Source: JBGANR01 sp044222225 (GTDB taxonomy: Bacteria > Actinomycetota > Actinomycetes > Mycobacteriales > Mycobacteriaceae). From it: a stretch of 64,000 bases of DNA. This document shows positions 50,315-58,297 of this stretch, piece after piece. Position numbers and translations under genes: made by a program. The notes beneath the pieces were generated by a model. The model saw only the letters and a list, made by a program, of their open reading frames with translations. It was not told the origin of the DNA and did not search any database. Positions within the stretch are counted from its first letter, which is position 1. Every line of letters begins with the position of its first letter. The DNA lies in contig JBGANR010000006.1 of NCBI GenBank assembly GCA_044222225.1, forward strand, positions 1 through 64,000, written 5' to 3'.

Positions 50315-52126
50315 ATGACGACGTCCGCGCAGGCCGCGGCAGCGATCGAGCCCGGGCGGGACGCCGTCTCCGGCACCCGGGCGCTGCCGCGTTTCCTGCG
50401 CGACGCCGCCGCCCGCCGGCCGGGCGCGGTCGCCGTCATCCTCGCCGCCCAGGTCGTGGCGATGGCGACGAACCTGACCCAGCCGACGCTCAACGCCCTC
50501 GTCATCGACAACGGCGTCATCGCGGGCGACCTCGGCTACGTCCAGCGGATGGGCGTCGTCATGGTCGCCATCGCTGTCGTCGGCCTCGCGGCGTCGCTGG
50601 CGGCGGTCATCGCCGGCGCCCGGTTCGCCTCCGGATCGGTCGCCGACCTGCGCGGACGCGTCTTCCGCAAGGCACGCTCGCTCTCCCCCGAGACGGCCCA
50701 GCGGTTCGGCACGCCCACGCTCATCACCCGCACGACGCAGGACACCGCGATCGTGCAGCAGGCCGTCTTCCTGGCCACCTCGATCGCCATCACGGCGCCG
50801 GTGCTGACGATCGGGGCGATCGCGCTGTCGCTGCGCGAGTCGGTGCACCTGTCGCCGGTCATCGTCGTGACGGCCGTCGTGCTCGCGGTCGTCGTCGGCA
50901 TCTTCGTCTCACGCGCGACGCCGCTGTCCCGGCGGCTGCAACTCGCCGTCGACACGACGGGCCGGGTGTTGCGCGAGCAGCTCTCGGGCACACGGATCAT
51001 CCGCGCGTTCCGCCGCGAGGCCACCGAGTCGGAACGGTTCGGCACGGTGAACGACGAGCTCACGAGTCTGTCCCGGCGCATCGGCGTCATCTCGGCGATG
51101 CTGCTGCCCGCGGTCCTCATCGTCTCGAACCTCGCGGGCGTCGCGACGACGCTCTTCGGCGCCGCGCTCATCGAATCGGGCGATCTGACGATCGGCCGGC
51201 TCACCGCCTTCACCGGCTATCTCTCCCAGATCGTCGTGGGCATCGTGCTGCTCGTCTCGCTCACCGCCGTCATCCCGCGCGCCCAGATCAGCGCCGGACG
51301 CGTCGCCGAACTGCTCGCCGCCCCCAGCGGCGTCCCCGACGATCCGCCGGACGCCGCCGGAGTGGACGGCCCGCTGCAGGTCGACTTCGTCGGCGTGCGG
51401 CTGCGGCACACCGACGCCGAGCGCCCGGCCGTCGACGGCGTCACCCTCGCCTGCGTCCCCGGCCGCCTGACGGCCGTCATCGGCGGCACCGCGTCGGGCA
51501 AGTCGACGCTGCTCTCGCTCGTGCCCCGGCTGGCCGAGCCGACGTCGGGCAGGCTCGTCGTCGGCGGCCGCGACGCACGCAACTGGCCGCTCACCGGATT
51601 GCGCGGCGCCGTCGCGTTCGTCGGGCAGGGGCCGTCGCTGCTGGCGGGCACGATCGCGTCGAACCTGCGCGTCGGCCGCGAGACGGCGACCGAGCCCGAG
51701 ATGTGGGACGCCCTGACCGTCGCCGACGCCGCCGAGTTCGTCCGGGGCCGCGGCGGCGTGGAGGCGGGCGTCGCCCAGAGCGGCGCCGACTACTCCGGTG
51801 GGCAGCGGGCCCGGCTCGCGATCGCGCGCGCCGTACTGCGCCGCCCGCGCATCCTCGTGCTCGACGACGCGTTCGCCGCGATGGACCGCGACACCGGCGT
51901 CCGCGTGCTGGCCGCGGTGCGCGCGGCCCTGCCGGAGGCCACGATCATCCTCGCCGTGCAGCAGATCTCACTCGTCACCGATGCGGACGTCATCGCCGTG
52001 CTGGACAAGGGCCGGCTCGCGGGCCACGGCACCCACGCCGACCTGCTGCGCCGGTCGCCGGTGTACCGCGACATCGTCGCCTCGCAGACCGGCGGCGTCA
52101 CCCGGCCGAAGGGGGCCCCGGCGTGA
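50315..52126 (+). CDS. ABC exporter half-transporter with degenerate ATPase
   Basis: Type I exporter half (603 residues), six membrane spans followed by an ATPase domain. Walker A is GGTASGKST (about 390) and the signature YSGGQRARLAIARAV (about 493). Walker B reads LVLDDAFAAMD, with Asp in place of the catalytic Glu, and the switch His is replaced (VQQIS). Such a degenerate site is typical of one half of a heterodimeric exporter. The ATG at 50315 is chosen because the longer frame begins inside the lipoprotein gene. Its stop overlaps the partner gene start (GTGA). Confidence 0.9.
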   Translation: MTTSAQAAAAIEPGRDAVSGTRALPRFLRDAAARRPGAVAVILAAQVVAMATNLTQPTLNALVIDNGVIAGDLGYVQRMGVVMVAIAVVGLAASLAAVIAGARFASGSVADLRGRVFRKARSLSPETAQRFGTPTLITRTTQDTAIVQQAVFLATSIAITAPVLTIGAIALSLRESVHLSPVIVVTAVVLAVVVGIFVSRATPLSRRLQLAVDTTGRVLREQLSGTRIIRAFRREATESERFGTVNDELTSLSRRIGVISAMLLPAVLIVSNLAGVATTLFGAALIESGDLTIGRLTAFTGYLSQIVVGIVLLVSLTAVIPRAQISAGRVAELLAAPSGVPDDPPDAAGVDGPLQVDFVGVRLRHTDAERPAVDGVTLACVPGRLTAVIGGTASGKSTLLSLVPRLAEPTSGRLVVGGRDARNWPLTGLRGAVAFVGQGPSLLAGTIASNLRVGRETATEPEMWDALTVADAAEFVRGRGGVEAGVAQSGADYSGGQRARLAIARAVLRRPRILVLDDAFAAMDRDTGVRVLAAVRAALPEATIILAVQQISLVTDADVIAVLDKGRLAGHGTHADLLRRSPVYRDIVASQTGGVTRPKGAPA

Positions 52127-54048
52127 GCGCCGTCACCGGCAGGGGCGCCCCCGCGCGCGCGATCGCCGAGTTGCGGCGGGTCATCGGCGTCGACAGGCGC
52201 GTCATCGCCGCGACGGTGCTGGCCGTCATCGCCGCGGCGTGCACCGTCGTCGTGCCGGCCGTGCTCGCCGCCATGACGAACATCGTGTTCGCCGGCGTCG
52301 TCGGCGCCCGCTTCGAGGCAGGAACGAGCCGGGAGGCGGTCGTTGCCACACTGCGGGCGCAGGGCGACGACGCGCTGGCCAATGTCGTGGACGTCGCCGG
52401 CGTCGTGCCCGGTCAGGGCATCGACTGGCCCGCGCTGTGGACGCTCACCGCGTGGGCGGGCGGGCTGTTCCTCGTCGTCTCCGCCGCCCGCGCCGGCAGT
52501 GCACTGCTGCTCAACACGATCGTGCAGAGCGCCATCCGCCGGCTGCGCGCACGCATCGAAGGCAAGCTGCACCGCCTGCCGATCGCCGACTTCACCGGTT
52601 CTCGGACCACCGATTCCGCAGGCTCCATCTCCACCCGCGGCGGCATCCTCACCACCGTCACCGCCGACGTCGACAACCTGGCCGGCGTCATCGGCCCGCT
52701 GTTCGTCCAGCTGCCGGTCATCGTGCTGACCATCGTCGGCGTCGCGATCGCGCTCTTCCTCGTCTCACCGTTCTTCGCGATGCTCATCCTCGGGATCGTG
52801 CCGATCTCGGCGATCCTCGTCACCGTCATCACCCGGCGCGCGCAGCCGCACATCGTCCGGCAGTGGAAGATGACGTCCGCGCTGACCTCGCACGTCGAGG
52901 ACGCGCTGACCTCGCGGGACACGATCGCCGCCAACGACGCCGGGCCGCTCGTCGACCGCGATTTCGACGCCGTCAACGCCGATCTGGCACACGCCTCGCG
53001 CACCGGGCAGTCGTTCGCCGGGTCGCTCTCGCCGGTGCTCATCTTCTGCAACGCACTCGGCTTCGTCGCCATCGCCGTGCTCGGCGCCATGCAGATGCTC
53101 GAAGGCGCGATCACGCTCGGCGCGCTGCAGGCCGTCGTCATCTACGCGCAAGAGTTCAGCAGCCCGCTCGGCGAGATCGGCGGACTCATCTCCCGCCTGC
53201 AGTCCGGCTTCGTCTCCCTCGGCCGGGTACGGACGTTCCTCGCGCGCCCCGAGGAACCGTCCGCGGCCGTCGACGACGCCCCGATCCGCGTCCTCGGCCG
53301 GCACACGGCTCCGCCCGAGATCACGTTCGAGGACGTCCACTTCTCGTACGGCGACGGCGATCCGGTGCTCGCCGGCGTCGACTTCACGGTCCGGCCGGGC
53401 TCGACGACGGCGCTCGTCGGCGCGACGGGCAGCGGCAAGACGACGCTCACCTCACTGCTGCTGCGCCTGCACGATCCCGATTCGGGCCGGATCCTCATCG
53501 ACGGCGTCGACATCGCCGACGAGAGCCGCTCGCAGGTGCGCAGCGCGATGGCCGTCGTCACGCAGGAGCCATGGCTGTTCACCGGCACCGCGGGCGAGAA
53601 CATCGCCTACGGCTCGTGGCGCGCGGACACCGCCGAAGACCTGCCGTTCGTCCGGGTGCCGGTGGTCGGAGACATCGTGGCGAACCTGCCCGCCGGCCTC
53701 GCGACGTCCGTCTCCTCGGACGCCGAGACGCTCAGCGCCGGCGAACGCCAGCTGGTCACCGTCGCACGGGCGCTCGCGGCCCGGCCGCGCATCCTCATCC
53801 TCGACGAGGCGACGAGCGCCGCCGACCCGCGTTCGGAGCTCCTCCTGCAGCGGGCCCTGCAGATGCTGCGCAGTCGCACGACGACGATCGTCGTCACGCA
53901 CCGCATGTCGACGCTCGCCGCGGCCGACGACGTCGTCGTCCTGTCGGGAGGGCGGATCGTCGAGCGCGGCCCCGCAGACGAACTGCTCGTGGCGGACGGA
54001 GAGTTCAATCGTCTGTTCGGGGGACATGCCGGGCCGGCGACGCGTTAG
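52123..54048 (+). CDS. ABC exporter half-transporter with canonical ATPase
   Basis: Second half of the heterodimeric exporter, 641 residues. The ATPase has Walker A GATGSGKTT (about 432), signature LSAGERQLVTVARAL (about 537), Walker B LILDEATSAAD (catalytic Glu present) and switch His (VVTHRMS). An extra segment of about 50 residues lies between the first two membrane spans (EAGTSREAVVATLRAQGDD and following). It could export a lipid, drug or peptide. The four small peptide genes begin 244 bases downstream, which makes peptide export one possibility. Confidence 0.92.
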   Translation: MSAVTGRGAPARAIAELRRVIGVDRRVIAATVLAVIAAACTVVVPAVLAAMTNIVFAGVVGARFEAGTSREAVVATLRAQGDDALANVVDVAGVVPGQGIDWPALWTLTAWAGGLFLVVSAARAGSALLLNTIVQSAIRRLRARIEGKLHRLPIADFTGSRTTDSAGSISTRGGILTTVTADVDNLAGVIGPLFVQLPVIVLTIVGVAIALFLVSPFFAMLILGIVPISAILVTVITRRAQPHIVRQWKMTSALTSHVEDALTSRDTIAANDAGPLVDRDFDAVNADLAHASRTGQSFAGSLSPVLIFCNALGFVAIAVLGAMQMLEGAITLGALQAVVIYAQEFSSPLGEIGGLISRLQSGFVSLGRVRTFLARPEEPSAAVDDAPIRVLGRHTAPPEITFEDVHFSYGDGDPVLAGVDFTVRPGSTTALVGATGSGKTTLTSLLLRLHDPDSGRILIDGVDIADESRSQVRSAMAVVTQEPWLFTGTAGENIAYGSWRADTAEDLPFVRVPVVGDIVANLPAGLATSVSSDAETLSAGERQLVTVARALAARPRILILDEATSAADPRSELLLQRALQMLRSRTTTIVVTHRMSTLAAADDVVVLSGGRIVERGPADELLVADGEFNRLFGGHAGPATR

Positions 54049-54292
54049 ACTCGGACGGATTCCATACGCGCCCTTGCGATCTCGCGGCCGGCGCCATCCT
54101 GGAAGTCGCTGGTCACCGCGTTCGGCCCGCCCGCGCCACGGTGTGATTTGTCACAGGTTCATCCCGTGTTCAGCGTTACCCTCCCCAGGTAACTCTCAGG
54201 TATGCCATGATCAGGCTCGACGGCTTCGACTTAGCCGAGCCTCACCCCCCTCGTCACGGCGTCCCCAAGCGCCTCGCAGAAAGGCTCTCCCT
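54049..54292 (+). promoter_or_regulatory. Leader region upstream of the peptide cluster
   Basis: A 244-base gap after the exporter with locally lower GC (TGTGATTTGTCACAGG about 54142-54158, GTAACTCTCAGGTATGCC about 54190). A palindrome-like TGTGATTTGTCACA occurs here and resembles a short operator. It ends with AGAAAGGCTC before the first peptide ATG. No credible coding frame was seen. I cannot place -10 and -35 boxes with confidence. Confidence 0.4.
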
Positions 54293-54391
54293 ATGAGCTC
54301 GTTCCCCAAGATCGATTTCAAGGTCAAGGAACTCGAAGTGTTCACGGGCACCGGTTCCACCTGGGACAGCACCATCGAGTACGCCGACTAG
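54293..54391 (+). CDS. Small peptide 1 of a four-member family
   Basis: A 32-residue peptide beginning MSSFPKIDFKVKELEVF and then GTGSTWDSTIEYAD. Preceded by GAAAGGCTC at about 7 bases. It shares MS-x-[hydrophobic]-P-K-[hydrophobic], an alternating hydrophobic stretch and G-x-GST with peptides 2 and 3. There is no signal peptide and no cysteine. It would be exported and modified after translation, like the leaderless mycoloylated porin peptides of Corynebacterium, if the link to the downstream mycolyltransferase is real. Lone-standing ORFs of this size can be chance, but conserved start, motif and spacing across four copies argue for translation. Confidence 0.72.
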   Translation: MSSFPKIDFKVKELEVFTGTGSTWDSTIEYAD

Positions 54392-54525
54392 TACGGCACC
54401 CGGCGAGTTCCCGCACCCGCCGGACGTCGCCCACGGGCGACACACAGACAGACCGGTAGGCGGTCCCGGCCAGCCGTCGATGACGCCTGCCACATCGGCT
54501 TCACATCACGAGAAAGGATCCGCCC

Positions 54526-54621
54526 ATGAGCGCGTTCCCCAAGATCACCATCGAGCTCGACAAGCTCAGCCTCTTCGGCGATGCCGGCTCGACGTTCAAG
54601 CACACCGAGACGAACGTCTGA
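54526..54621 (+). CDS. Small peptide 2 of a four-member family
   Basis: A 31-residue peptide, MSAFPKITIELDKLSLF followed by GDAGSTFKHTETNV. Preceded by GAAAGGATC, a one-base variant of the box before the other copies. It is closest to peptide 3 in the LF-x2-x-GSTF segment. The Ser-Thr pair after Gly is a possible acylation or cleavage site; that is inference. It lies 134 bases after peptide 1. Confidence 0.72.
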   Translation: MSAFPKITIELDKLSLFGDAGSTFKHTETNV

Positions 54622-54675
54622 CGCGTCGGTCACCGCACCGGCAGCAGCAGACCAGCACCGAAAGGCTCCGCCTTC

Positions 54676-54783
54676 ATGAGCGCCATCCCGAAGCTCACGC
54701 TCCTCAACATCGAGAACATCACGCTCTTCGGCGGGGTCGGCTCGACGTTCGAGACCACGAACAACAACCCCGCCAAGGGATAG
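54676..54783 (+). CDS. Small peptide 3 of a four-member family
   Basis: A 35-residue peptide, MSAIPKLTLLNIENITLF then GGVGSTFETTNNNPAKG. Preceded by GAAAGGCTC. It shares NIEN with peptide 4 and LF-G-x2-GSTF with peptide 2, so it bridges the two subtypes. The alternating polar and hydrophobic pattern from residue 6 to 18 suggests an amphipathic strand. It lies 54 bases after peptide 2. Confidence 0.74.
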   Translation: MSAIPKLTLLNIENITLFGGVGSTFETTNNNPAKG

Positions 54784-54964
54784 TTCGAGGCACTGAGCCT
54801 TCATAAGAATATATAGGTGGTTATCGCATCGAACTTGCGCATCGATGCGTACATGATGCGAGGATCACCCTGATGGTTCGACCCCGGTCGATCCACACCC
54901 CTCTGCTCGCGTCCCGGACGCAGCACCATCCGCGTCTCCGGCGCGACAACAGAAAGGCTCCCAT
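54784..54964 (+). promoter_or_regulatory. AT-rich spacer before peptide 4, possible separate promoter
   Basis: A spacer of 181 bases, longer than between peptides 2 and 3. It begins with an AT-rich segment (CATAAGAATATATAGG near 54802) and has GCATCGA repeats and a GCGCATCGATGCG palindrome (about 54836-54848). This suggests peptide 4 has its own promoter. It ends in GAAAGGCTCCC before the peptide 4 ATG. No coding frame was recognised. Confidence 0.4.
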
Positions 54965-55081
54965 ATGAGCGGCGTGCCCAACTTCAGCGTCATCAACATC
55001 GAGAACCTCGACCTCGGCCTCGGCGAGCTGCTCACCGGCTCGCTCGGTGGCGGCGCCGGTTCGGACGACGCCCCGGTGTAA
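54965..55081 (+). CDS. Small peptide 4 of a four-member family
   Basis: A 38-residue peptide, MSGVPNFSVINIENLDLG then LGELLTGSLGGGAGSDDAPV. Preceded by GAAAGGCTC. It shares the MS-x-V-P start and NIEN with peptide 3 but ends in a Gly-rich, Leu-containing tail (LLTGSLGGG) instead of GSTF. The tail is reminiscent of small channel-forming peptides of corynebacteria, but similarity is too short to claim homology. A strong hairpin follows 55 bases later. Confidence 0.7.
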   Translation: MSGVPNFSVINIENLDLGLGELLTGSLGGGAGSDDAPV

Positions 55082-55135
55082 GGACGCCTCGTCCCACGGC
55101 CGCCCCCATCGGCCTGGATGCGTCAGAACGGCCCC

Positions 55136-55174
55136 GCCGACGGATGACGTCGACGGGGCCGTTCTCCGGTTCCA
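55136..55174 (+). terminator. Hairpin terminator after peptide 4
   Basis: GAACGGCCCCG (55136-55146) pairs with CGGGGCCGTTC (55164-55174); the loop has a further CGACG/CGTCG pairing. It lies 24 bases before the mycolyltransferase start and is followed by TCCGGTTCCACCC rather than a T-run. It would separate, or allow partial read-through between, the peptide genes and the enzyme gene. Confidence 0.7.
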
Positions 55175-55197
55175 CCCTTTTCCCCGAAAGGCTCTCC

Positions 55198-56202
55198 GTG
55201 CCCCGGTCCAAGGTCCTCATCAGGGTCCTCACTTCATTCTTCGCCGCCGCGCTGATCGGGGGCGCGATCGCGGCCCCGGCCCACGCCGACAGCGCACGTC
55301 TCGTATCCGCTAAGAACACCGGCGCCACGACGCTCGAGATCGTCGTCCATTCCGCCGCGATGAACCGCGACATCCCGCTCTCGGTGATCCGCCCCAAGGA
55401 CGCCTCGACGCCGCGCGGTGTGCTCTACCTGCTCAACGGCGCCGGCGGCGGCGAGGACGCCGCCACCTGGGCGGCGCAGACCGACGTCGTCACATTCTTC
55501 GGCGACAAGAACGTCTGGGTCGTGACGCCGAACAAGGGCGCGTTTTCGTACTACACCGACTGGGTGAAGGACGATCCGAAGCTCGGCCGCAACAAGTGGG
55601 GCACGTTCCTCGGCCAGGAGCTGCCGGCCGTCTTCAACGCCGCCTTCAGCACCAGCGGGAAGAACGGCATCGCCGGCATCTCCTCGTCGGCCACCTCCGT
55701 GCTCAACCTCGCGATCGACTACCCGCAGCTCTACAACTCGGTGGGCTCCTACAGCGGCTGCGCGTCGACCTCCTCCGAGGAGGGCATGTTCTACATCCGC
55801 CTCGTCATCGAGGCGCGCGGCGGCGGCGACGCCAAGAACATGTGGGGCGACTTCAGCACCCCGGCCGGCAAGGCCAACTGGCGGGCCAACGACCCGCTGC
55901 TGCGCGCCGGCAAGCTGCGCGGCAAGGCGCTGTACCTCTCGGCGGCCACCGGCCTGCCCGGCCAGCACGACACGCTGCAGAACGTCGGCGGCGACCGCAA
56001 GGTGCTCGGCGACCGCATCGTCGTCGGCGGCGGCATCGAGGCCGCGACGCGGATCTGCACCGAGCAGCTCGCCGCCAAGCTGGCGAGCCTGCGCATCCCA
56101 GCCACCGTCGACCGTCCGGTCGCCGGCACGCACTCGTGGCCGTACTGGCAGGACCAGCTGCACAAGTCGTGGCCGATGTTCAAGAAGGCCCTCGACGGGT
56201 GA
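55198..56202 (+). CDS. Antigen-85-like mycolyltransferase (esterase family)
   Basis: Secreted alpha/beta-hydrolase of 334 residues. The signal peptide (PRSKVLIRVLTSFFAAALIGG) is cleaved after AHA (about 31). The domain has PLSVIRP, LLNGAGGGEDAATWA, WGTFLGQELPAVF, nucleophile Ser162 in AGISSSATSVLNLA, SYSGCAS and catalytic His near 312 in GTHSWPYW. These are hallmarks of corynebacterial/mycobacterial mycolyltransferases, which transfer mycoloyl groups to trehalose, arabinogalactan or Ser of small proteins. GTG 55198 is preceded by GAAAGGCTC, the same box as the four peptide genes just upstream, suggesting co-regulated translation. Confidence 0.85.
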   Translation: MPRSKVLIRVLTSFFAAALIGGAIAAPAHADSARLVSAKNTGATTLEIVVHSAAMNRDIPLSVIRPKDASTPRGVLYLLNGAGGGEDAATWAAQTDVVTFFGDKNVWVVTPNKGAFSYYTDWVKDDPKLGRNKWGTFLGQELPAVFNAAFSTSGKNGIAGISSSATSVLNLAIDYPQLYNSVGSYSGCASTSSEEGMFYIRLVIEARGGGDAKNMWGDFSTPAGKANWRANDPLLRAGKLRGKALYLSAATGLPGQHDTLQNVGGDRKVLGDRIVVGGGIEAATRICTEQLAAKLASLRIPATVDRPVAGTHSWPYWQDQLHKSWPMFKKALDG

Positions 56203-56864
56203 GCGACCCGCAGGCCGCAGTCGAAGCCCCCGCCGGTTCGCCGGCGGGGGCTTCGGCCTCCATCTTTCGCGTCTTGACGCGCGACGACCTCCCGGCGATC
56301 CTCGATCTGCTGCGCGGCGTCCTCGCCGAGATCCCGCTCTACCGCTGGGTGCTCGGCGACGCCGCGGACGACCGCGCGGCCCTCGACTGGTGCGGCGAGT
56401 TCCTCGTGGCGTCCCAGCTGCCCCGAGACAAGGTGCACGGCGCCTTCGCCGGCGATGACCTCGTCGGCGTCATGGTGTGGGGCACCCCCGACGAGCCGGC
56501 CATCCTGCCGCCCGAGTTCGTCGAGGCCACGACGGTGTTCCTGCGCGGACGTCCGGACATCTACGTGCGCCTGCAGGAGCACGCGACACGCCTCTCCTCA
56601 CTCGCCATCGAACAGCCGGCGGCCGAATGCTACTTCGCCGCGGTACATCGCGATCACCGCAGGCAGGGCACCCTCGCGGGGCTCATCGCTCCGATCGTCG
56701 AGACCGCGAAGGAACGTCGCATCGCCGGCACGATGGCGACCGCCGAACCCAACCTGGCCGCCTACCTGATGCGAGCCTGGGGCGCCTCGGCCCACGGCAG
56801 CGTCGACGTCGGCGGCGTCGAACTGACGCTGTACGTCGTCGATCGCTACGTCCGTCCGCAGTAG
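56199..56864 (+). CDS. GNAT-like acetyltransferase
   Basis: Putative N-acetyltransferase of up to 221 residues. The core reads VLTRDDLPAILDLLRGVL, VGVMVWGTPDEP, CYFAAVHRDHRRQGTLAGLI (acetyl-CoA-binding loop with RRQG-x-L) and a C-terminal VELTLYVVDRYV. GTG 56199 overlaps the mycolyltransferase stop, but the first 20 codons encode the terminator hairpin; TTG 56274, directly before the conserved start of the domain, is the alternative. The substrate is unknown. It may be part of the same transcript only by read-through. Confidence 0.75.
   Translation: MSDPQAAVEAPAGSPAGASASIFRVLTRDDLPAILDLLRGVLAEIPLYRWVLGDAADDRAALDWCGEFLVASQLPRDKVHGAFAGDDLVGVMVWGTPDEPAILPPEFVEATTVFLRGRPDIYVRLQEHATRLSSLAIEQPAAECYFAAVHRDHRRQGTLAGLIAPIVETAKERRIAGTMATAEPNLAAYLMRAWGASAHGSVDVGGVELTLYVVDRYVRPQ
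56223..56254 (+). terminator. Terminator after the mycolyltransferase gene
   Basis: GAAGCCCCCGCCGG (56223-56236), UUCG tetraloop, CCGGCGGGGGCTTC (56241-56254): a perfect 14-base stem with a very stable loop. It lies 20 bases after the mycolyltransferase stop and inside the first 20 codons of the overlapping acetyltransferase reading frame, which questions that gene's GTG start. Confidence 0.82.
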
Positions 56865-56885
56865 ACGGCGGGCCGAGTAAAGGCG

Positions 56886-57000
56886 CGGTGGTGGGATGTT
56901 GATGGGCGGGGCGCTGGCATCGGGTCTGGCGGGAGCGCGCCGGCGAGGAACGAGCCAGCGCGCGGGGGACTGCGCCCCGCCCATCAACATCCCACCACCG
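56886..57000. repeat. Long inverted repeat with perfect 29-base arms
   Basis: The left arm 56886-56914 starts CGGTGGTGGGATGTTGATGG and the right arm 56972-57000 is its exact reverse complement. A competing inner pair GCGCTGGC (56911) and GCCAGCGC (56954) exists. It lies between the convergent acetyltransferase and ferredoxin-reductase genes and would terminate both. The string GGGGGACTGCG (from 56965) also occurs at 146-156 beside the broken ligase gene. Confidence 0.8.
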
Positions 57001-57017
57001 TGCCGCCCCAAGCACCG

Positions 57018-58133
57018 TCACATGTCGATCGTGCAGCTCCCCGACACCGTCGAGACGCATGTCTGGATCCGGTCGCCCTCGCGCCGCTCCTCGCCCGAGC
57101 GCAGATCCCGGACGTAGCCGGCCGTGACGGGCAGGACGCACGTCTGGCAGATCCCCATCCGGCAGCCGAACGGCATGAGGATGCCTTCGCGCTCGCCCGC
57201 CTCCAGCAGCGTCGTCGCGCCGTCGATCTCGGCGGTCTTGCCGCTGCGCGTGAACGTCACCGTGCCGCCCTCGCCGCCGTGGTCGGTGCGCGCGATGGCG
57301 AACCGCTCCATGTGCAGCTGCTTGCCGAGCCCGGCGTCGTTCCACACCTTCTCGGCCGCGTCGAGCATGCCGATCGGCCCGCAGGCCCACGTGGGGCGTT
57401 CCCGCCAGTCGGTGACGACGGCGTCGAGCTCGGCGACGTCCAGCCGACGGCCGGTCTCGCTGGTGAGATGCAGGTGCAGACGGTAGCCGGGGAGCCGGCG
57501 GTGGAGTTCGCGGAGCTCGTCGAGGAAGATGACGTCGTCCGCGACGCGCGCCGAGTGGACGTGCACGACGTCCGCGGTCTCGCCGTGCGCGGCCATCGAT
57601 CGCAGCATCGCGATGACCGGCGTGATGCCGCTGCCCGCGGTGAGGAACAGCAGCTTCCCGGGGATCGGCTCGGGCAGGTGGAAGTCGCCCTTGGGGGCGG
57701 CGAGCCGGACGATCGTGCCGGCGCGGACGCCGTCGACGAGGTGCGTCGAGAGGAAGCCGTCGGGGTTGGCCTTGACCGTGATCGCGATCTGCTCGGTGCC
57801 GGCTTCGGCGATCGACGTCAGCGAGTACGACCGCCAGTGCCAGCGGCCCTCGACCTGGACGCCGATGCCGAGGTACTGGCCGGCCTCGTACGAGGCGGTG
57901 AAACCCCAGCCCGGTTCGATGACGACCGTGGCCGCGTCGTCGGTCTCCTTGACGACGTCGACGACCTTGCCCCGCAGCTCCCGCGCCGACCACAGCGGGT
58001 TGACGAGATGCAGGTAGTCGTCCGGCAGCAGCGGCGTCGTGGCCCGCGCGAGCAACCCGCGCAGGACGTTGACCTGGGGGCTTCGCGCATTGACACCGTC
58101 CGCCGGGCGACGGCTCCAATTCACCAGTCCCAT
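57018..58133 (-). CDS. Ferredoxin reductase with C-terminal 2Fe-2S domain
   Basis: Electron-transfer flavoprotein of 371 residues: FAD-binding barrel (RSYSLTSIAEAG, with Arg-x-Tyr-Ser), NAD(P) domain (LFLTAGSGITPVIAMLRS, WACGPIGMLDAAE) and a plant-type ferredoxin domain (FGCRMGICQTCVLPV plus a last Cys in IQTCVS). It resembles the mycobacterial reductase that serves the acyl desaturase DesA3 (Rv3230c), so lipid desaturation is a likely role; no desaturase gene lies beside it here. The ATG follows AGGAGG at 4 bases. Two palindromes upstream suggest control by a TetR-type repressor. Confidence 0.88.
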   Translation of the reverse strand: MGLVNWSRRPADGVNARSPQVNVLRGLLARATTPLLPDDYLHLVNPLWSARELRGKVVDVVKETDDAATVVIEPGWGFTASYEAGQYLGIGVQVEGRWHWRSYSLTSIAEAGTEQIAITVKANPDGFLSTHLVDGVRAGTIVRLAAPKGDFHLPEPIPGKLLFLTAGSGITPVIAMLRSMAAHGETADVVHVHSARVADDVIFLDELRELHRRLPGYRLHLHLTSETGRRLDVAELDAVVTDWRERPTWACGPIGMLDAAEKVWNDAGLGKQLHMERFAIARTDHGGEGGTVTFTRSGKTAEIDGATTLLEAGEREGILMPFGCRMGICQTCVLPVTAGYVRDLRSGEERREGDRIQTCVSTVSGSCTIDM

Positions 58134-58171
58134 TGCGCCTCCTGTCGTTCGCGGGCGACCACAGGCTAACC

Positions 58172-58200
58172 TACGGTGCCGTAACCTACGAAATCGTAGG
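58172..58200. promoter_or_regulatory. Tandem palindromes upstream of the ferredoxin reductase gene
   Basis: TACGG-TG-CCGTA (58172-58183) and CCTACG-AAAT-CGTAGG (58185-58200) lie side by side; both contain the half-site CCTACG. They are in the divergent promoter region between the reductase and the EEP-family gene. Spacing and symmetry suggest a TetR-family operator that may control one or both genes; no tetR gene is in the window. Confidence 0.6.
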
Positions 58201-58297
58201 CGCTGTCTCGCCGATTCCATTCTCCGCTCCGGCGACGTCCACGGAAACCGTAGACGCGAACGCGCCGCCTGCGGCCCGACCCGGCAAGATTGTCGCG

